From Solimonas_A sp035476855 (GTDB taxonomy: Bacteria > Pseudomonadota > Gammaproteobacteria > Nevskiales > Nevskiaceae), in NCBI GenBank assembly GCA_035476855.1, contig DATILC010000292.1, forward strand, positions 1 to 15,635: DNA of 15,635 nucleotides, in the 5' to 3' direction. Position 1 is the stretch's first letter. The number at the start of each line of letters is the position of its first letter. A program made the position numbers and the translations under genes. A model generated the notes under the pieces. That model ran no database searches, was not told the DNA's origin, and worked only from the letters and a program-made list of their open reading frames with translations. This document shows, piece after piece, positions 14,302 through 15,635 of the stretch.

Positions 14302-15177
14302 ATGAATACCGCAAACACGACCGCTGCCGCGGCCGGCCGCCGCCGCATCCCCGGCTACTGGTTCTCGCAGAATCCGGACAAGGCCTGGGGCGAGAAATTC
14401 TTCCTGAGCTTCCTGCCGGTGTTCCTGGTGTTCAACGGCGTGGTGCAGCAGATGGGCTGGCTCGACACCGGCAATTTCTGGAACATCACCCAGAACGTCC
14501 TGATGTGGATTCCCTACTGCGTGCTGCTGCCCTGGTGGCTGCGCCGCAACAGCGGCGTGCCGGCCACGCAGAGCTACTGGTTCAAGTTCAACGTCTACAT
14601 GGCGGTCTACGTGTTCTGGTGCACCTACTTCCACACCGAATACTTCTTCTCGGTGTTGGGCATCCGTTACCGCTTCCCCGAGGTGACGATGTACTTCGAC
14701 TCGGCCCTGCTGGGGCCGGCCGAGGCGACCGCGCGCGAGACCTTCCAGAAGATCCCGCCGAGCATGTACCTCAATGCGATCGCCTTCTTCATCGTCTACC
14801 ACACTGCCTCGGTGCTGATCATGCGCCGCGTGCGCACGCTGACGCCGAACGCCTCGCCGCTGCTGGGCAAGCTGCTGTGGGCGCTGACGGTGGCGGTCAC
14901 GGCCTACTTCTTCGCCTGGGCCGAGACCTTCTTCTACGTCACCGACGGCATTAAGCAGCACGTCTGGTACGTCGACATGGCACGCATGCTGACCATCGGC
15001 TCGGTCTGCTACATGCTCTACTTCCTGGTCAGCTTCCCCAATGTCTACCGGCTGGACGAGGAGGCGAAGGGCGAGCGCTGGAGCATCTACCGCACGGCGA
15101 TGGAGGCCTCGGCGGTGAGCATGGTGATCCTGTTCCTGCTCGACCTGTTTGCCTGGGTATACGGCCCGATCGTCTGA
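14302..15177 (+). CDS. Cycloeucalenol cycloisomerase-like membrane protein
   Basis: A 291-residue polytopic membrane protein whose conserved blocks follow plant cycloeucalenol cycloisomerase (CPI1, ~280 residues) in order. They are NPDKAWGEKFFLSFLPVFLV (24-43); SYWFKFNVY (91-99), like YWVKANLW; FHTEYFFSVLGIRYRFP (110-126), like WTHYFFKVLGASYTFP; YHTASVLIMRRVR (166-178), like YHVASNITLRRLR; AETF with FYVTDG; YFLVSFPNVYRLDE (240-253), like YFIVSFPMFFRMDE; and the end LDLFAWVYGPIV, like LDLWRLFLGPIV. I made this comparison from memory of the Arabidopsis sequence. CPI1 opens the 9,19-cyclopropane ring of cycloeucalenol during phytosterol synthesis. Here it is the last gene of an operon with Rieske oxygenases and an EXPERA protein. 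Relative to CPI1 there is a ~20-residue insert (about 131-152). Whether it acts on a cyclopropane sterol is not known. Confidence 0.8.
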   Translation: MNTANTTAAAAGRRRIPGYWFSQNPDKAWGEKFFLSFLPVFLVFNGVVQQMGWLDTGNFWNITQNVLMWIPYCVLLPWWLRRNSGVPATQSYWFKFNVYMAVYVFWCTYFHTEYFFSVLGIRYRFPEVTMYFDSALLGPAEATARETFQKIPPSMYLNAIAFFIVYHTASVLIMRRVRTLTPNASPLLGKLLWALTVAVTAYFFAWAETFFYVTDGIKQHVWYVDMARMLTIGSVCYMLYFLVSFPNVYRLDEEAKGERWSIYRTAMEASAVSMVILFLLDLFAWVYGPIV

Positions 15178-15184
15178 GATTCTT

Positions 15185-15237
15185 GCCCCCTCTCCCGCTG
15201 CGACCGAAGGAAGTCCCCGTGGGACGGGAGAGGGGGC
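15185..15237. terminator. Perfect inverted repeat after the operon, terminator/repeat
   Basis: GCCCCCTCTCCCG (15185-15197) and CGGGAGAGGGGGC (15225-15237) are perfect 13-bp inverted repeats with a 27-nt loop, 8 nt after the cycloisomerase-like stop codon. There is no T-run, so Rho-independent termination is uncertain, but the GC-rich stem is typical of widespread proteobacterial intergenic hairpins. Confidence 0.55.
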
Positions 15238-15330
15238 TGTCCGTTCCTGACCCCCTGGCGGGGCGGATTTACCCCTGTGCCGAGGCCACGGCTTTCCTAT
15301 AGTGGGCTTCCGTCCCCAGGATCGCCGCCG

Positions 15331-15635
15331 ATGCCGACGAAGAAAACAGCCGCACCCCAGAGCCTGCATGCCTTCCGCGATGACGCGCTGGCCGATCACG
15401 ATGCCGTCGCCCTGGCTGCGCTGATCGAGTCCGGCGAAATCTCGGCGCGCGAAGCCTGCGCTGCGGCGATCGAGCGGGCGCGGGCGGTGGGCGCTCTCAA
15501 CGCGGTGCAGCACGAGGCCTACGAGCTGGCCCTGCGCCGTGCCGCGCAACCGCGCGCCGGCGTGTTCGCCGGCGTGCCGAGCTTCGTCAAGGACAACACC
15601 GATGTCGCCGGCATGCCGACCTGCCACGGCACCGC
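15331..15635 (+). CDS. Amidase signature family protein, 3' end missing
   Basis: The first 101 codons of an amidase-signature (AS) hydrolase; the gene continues beyond the right edge. The N-terminal helix pair (DAVALAALIESGEISAREAC, then IERARAVGALNAVQH) is the standard AS-family opening, and GVPSFVKDNTDVAGMPT contains the catalytic lysine (K87) of the Ser-Ser-Lys triad; the serine-rich motif lies outside the window. AS enzymes hydrolyse carboxamides in the cytoplasm, with varied substrates. ATG at 15331 fits the family start; no convincing ribosome-binding site or -35 is seen, although TATAGT at 15298-15303 is -10-like. It follows the hairpin at 15185-15237 and is therefore probably a separate transcription unit from the sterol-type operon. 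Confidence 0.88.
   Translation, partial: MPTKKTAAPQSLHAFRDDALADHDAVALAALIESGEISAREACAAAIERARAVGALNAVQHEAYELALRRAAQPRAGVFAGVPSFVKDNTDVAGMPTCHGT

Noticed and set aside
13831..15627. 598-codon minus-strand open frame over the cycloisomerase-like gene and the amidase start
   Set aside because: It crosses three supported plus-strand genes and an intergenic hairpin, and its translation resembles no family.

Overview
The window is high-GC proteobacterial DNA: ordinary gammaproteobacterial housekeeping-type genes, dense GTTCG-type REP elements, and strong G/C bias at third codon positions. My inference is a Nevskiales/Xanthomonadales-like gammaproteobacterium. The first ~1.1 kb (exopolysaccharide export genes) looks more like a betaproteobacterial EPS locus and may not belong to the same replicon (see the chimeric gene at 653-1369). 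No rRNA, tRNA, CRISPR array or complete IS is visible, and no gene-free stretch exceeds 300 bases.

Layout. (1) 2-1369: the end of a Wza/EpsE-type outer-membrane polysaccharide export protein, then a gene whose first ~145 codons are a Wzz/Wzc chain-length-determinant head and whose last ~85 codons are the DNA-binding half of an AraC regulator. (2) 1378-1957: a ~120-bp REP-type element, then a SnoaL-like protein. (3) 1958-4195: an AT-richer island on the minus strand carrying a two-gene DUF262 + HEPN module (probable defence/toxin-type pair), lying between the 3' ends of two convergent chromosomal genes. (4) 4196-6736: an Old Yellow Enzyme, divergent from a YdfG-type dehydrogenase and a LON-substrate-binding-domain protein. 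(5) 6740-6950: an inverted second copy of the REP element and a different palindromic repeat. (6) 6955-8892: a PhoD-type phosphatase and a small six-cysteine secreted protein, both on the minus strand.

(7) 9042-15177 is the most interesting part. A promoter with a perfect 8+8 bp palindrome centred on its -35 box is followed by seven tightly packed, mostly overlapping plus-strand genes: two Rieske oxygenases, a dihydrodipicolinate-reductase-fold oxidoreductase, a four-helix EXPERA (emopamil-binding-protein/sterol isomerase type) membrane protein, a second such oxidoreductase, a carboxymuconolactone-decarboxylase-like protein, and a membrane protein that resembles plant cycloeucalenol cycloisomerase along its whole length. 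Two families whose characterised members isomerise sterols, placed next to Rieske oxygenases (the enzyme class of bacterial sterol C-4 demethylation and 3-ketosteroid 9-hydroxylation), suggest an uncharacterised bacterial operon for remodelling a sterol or triterpenoid. A perfect 13-bp inverted repeat closes the operon, and the window ends inside an amidase gene.
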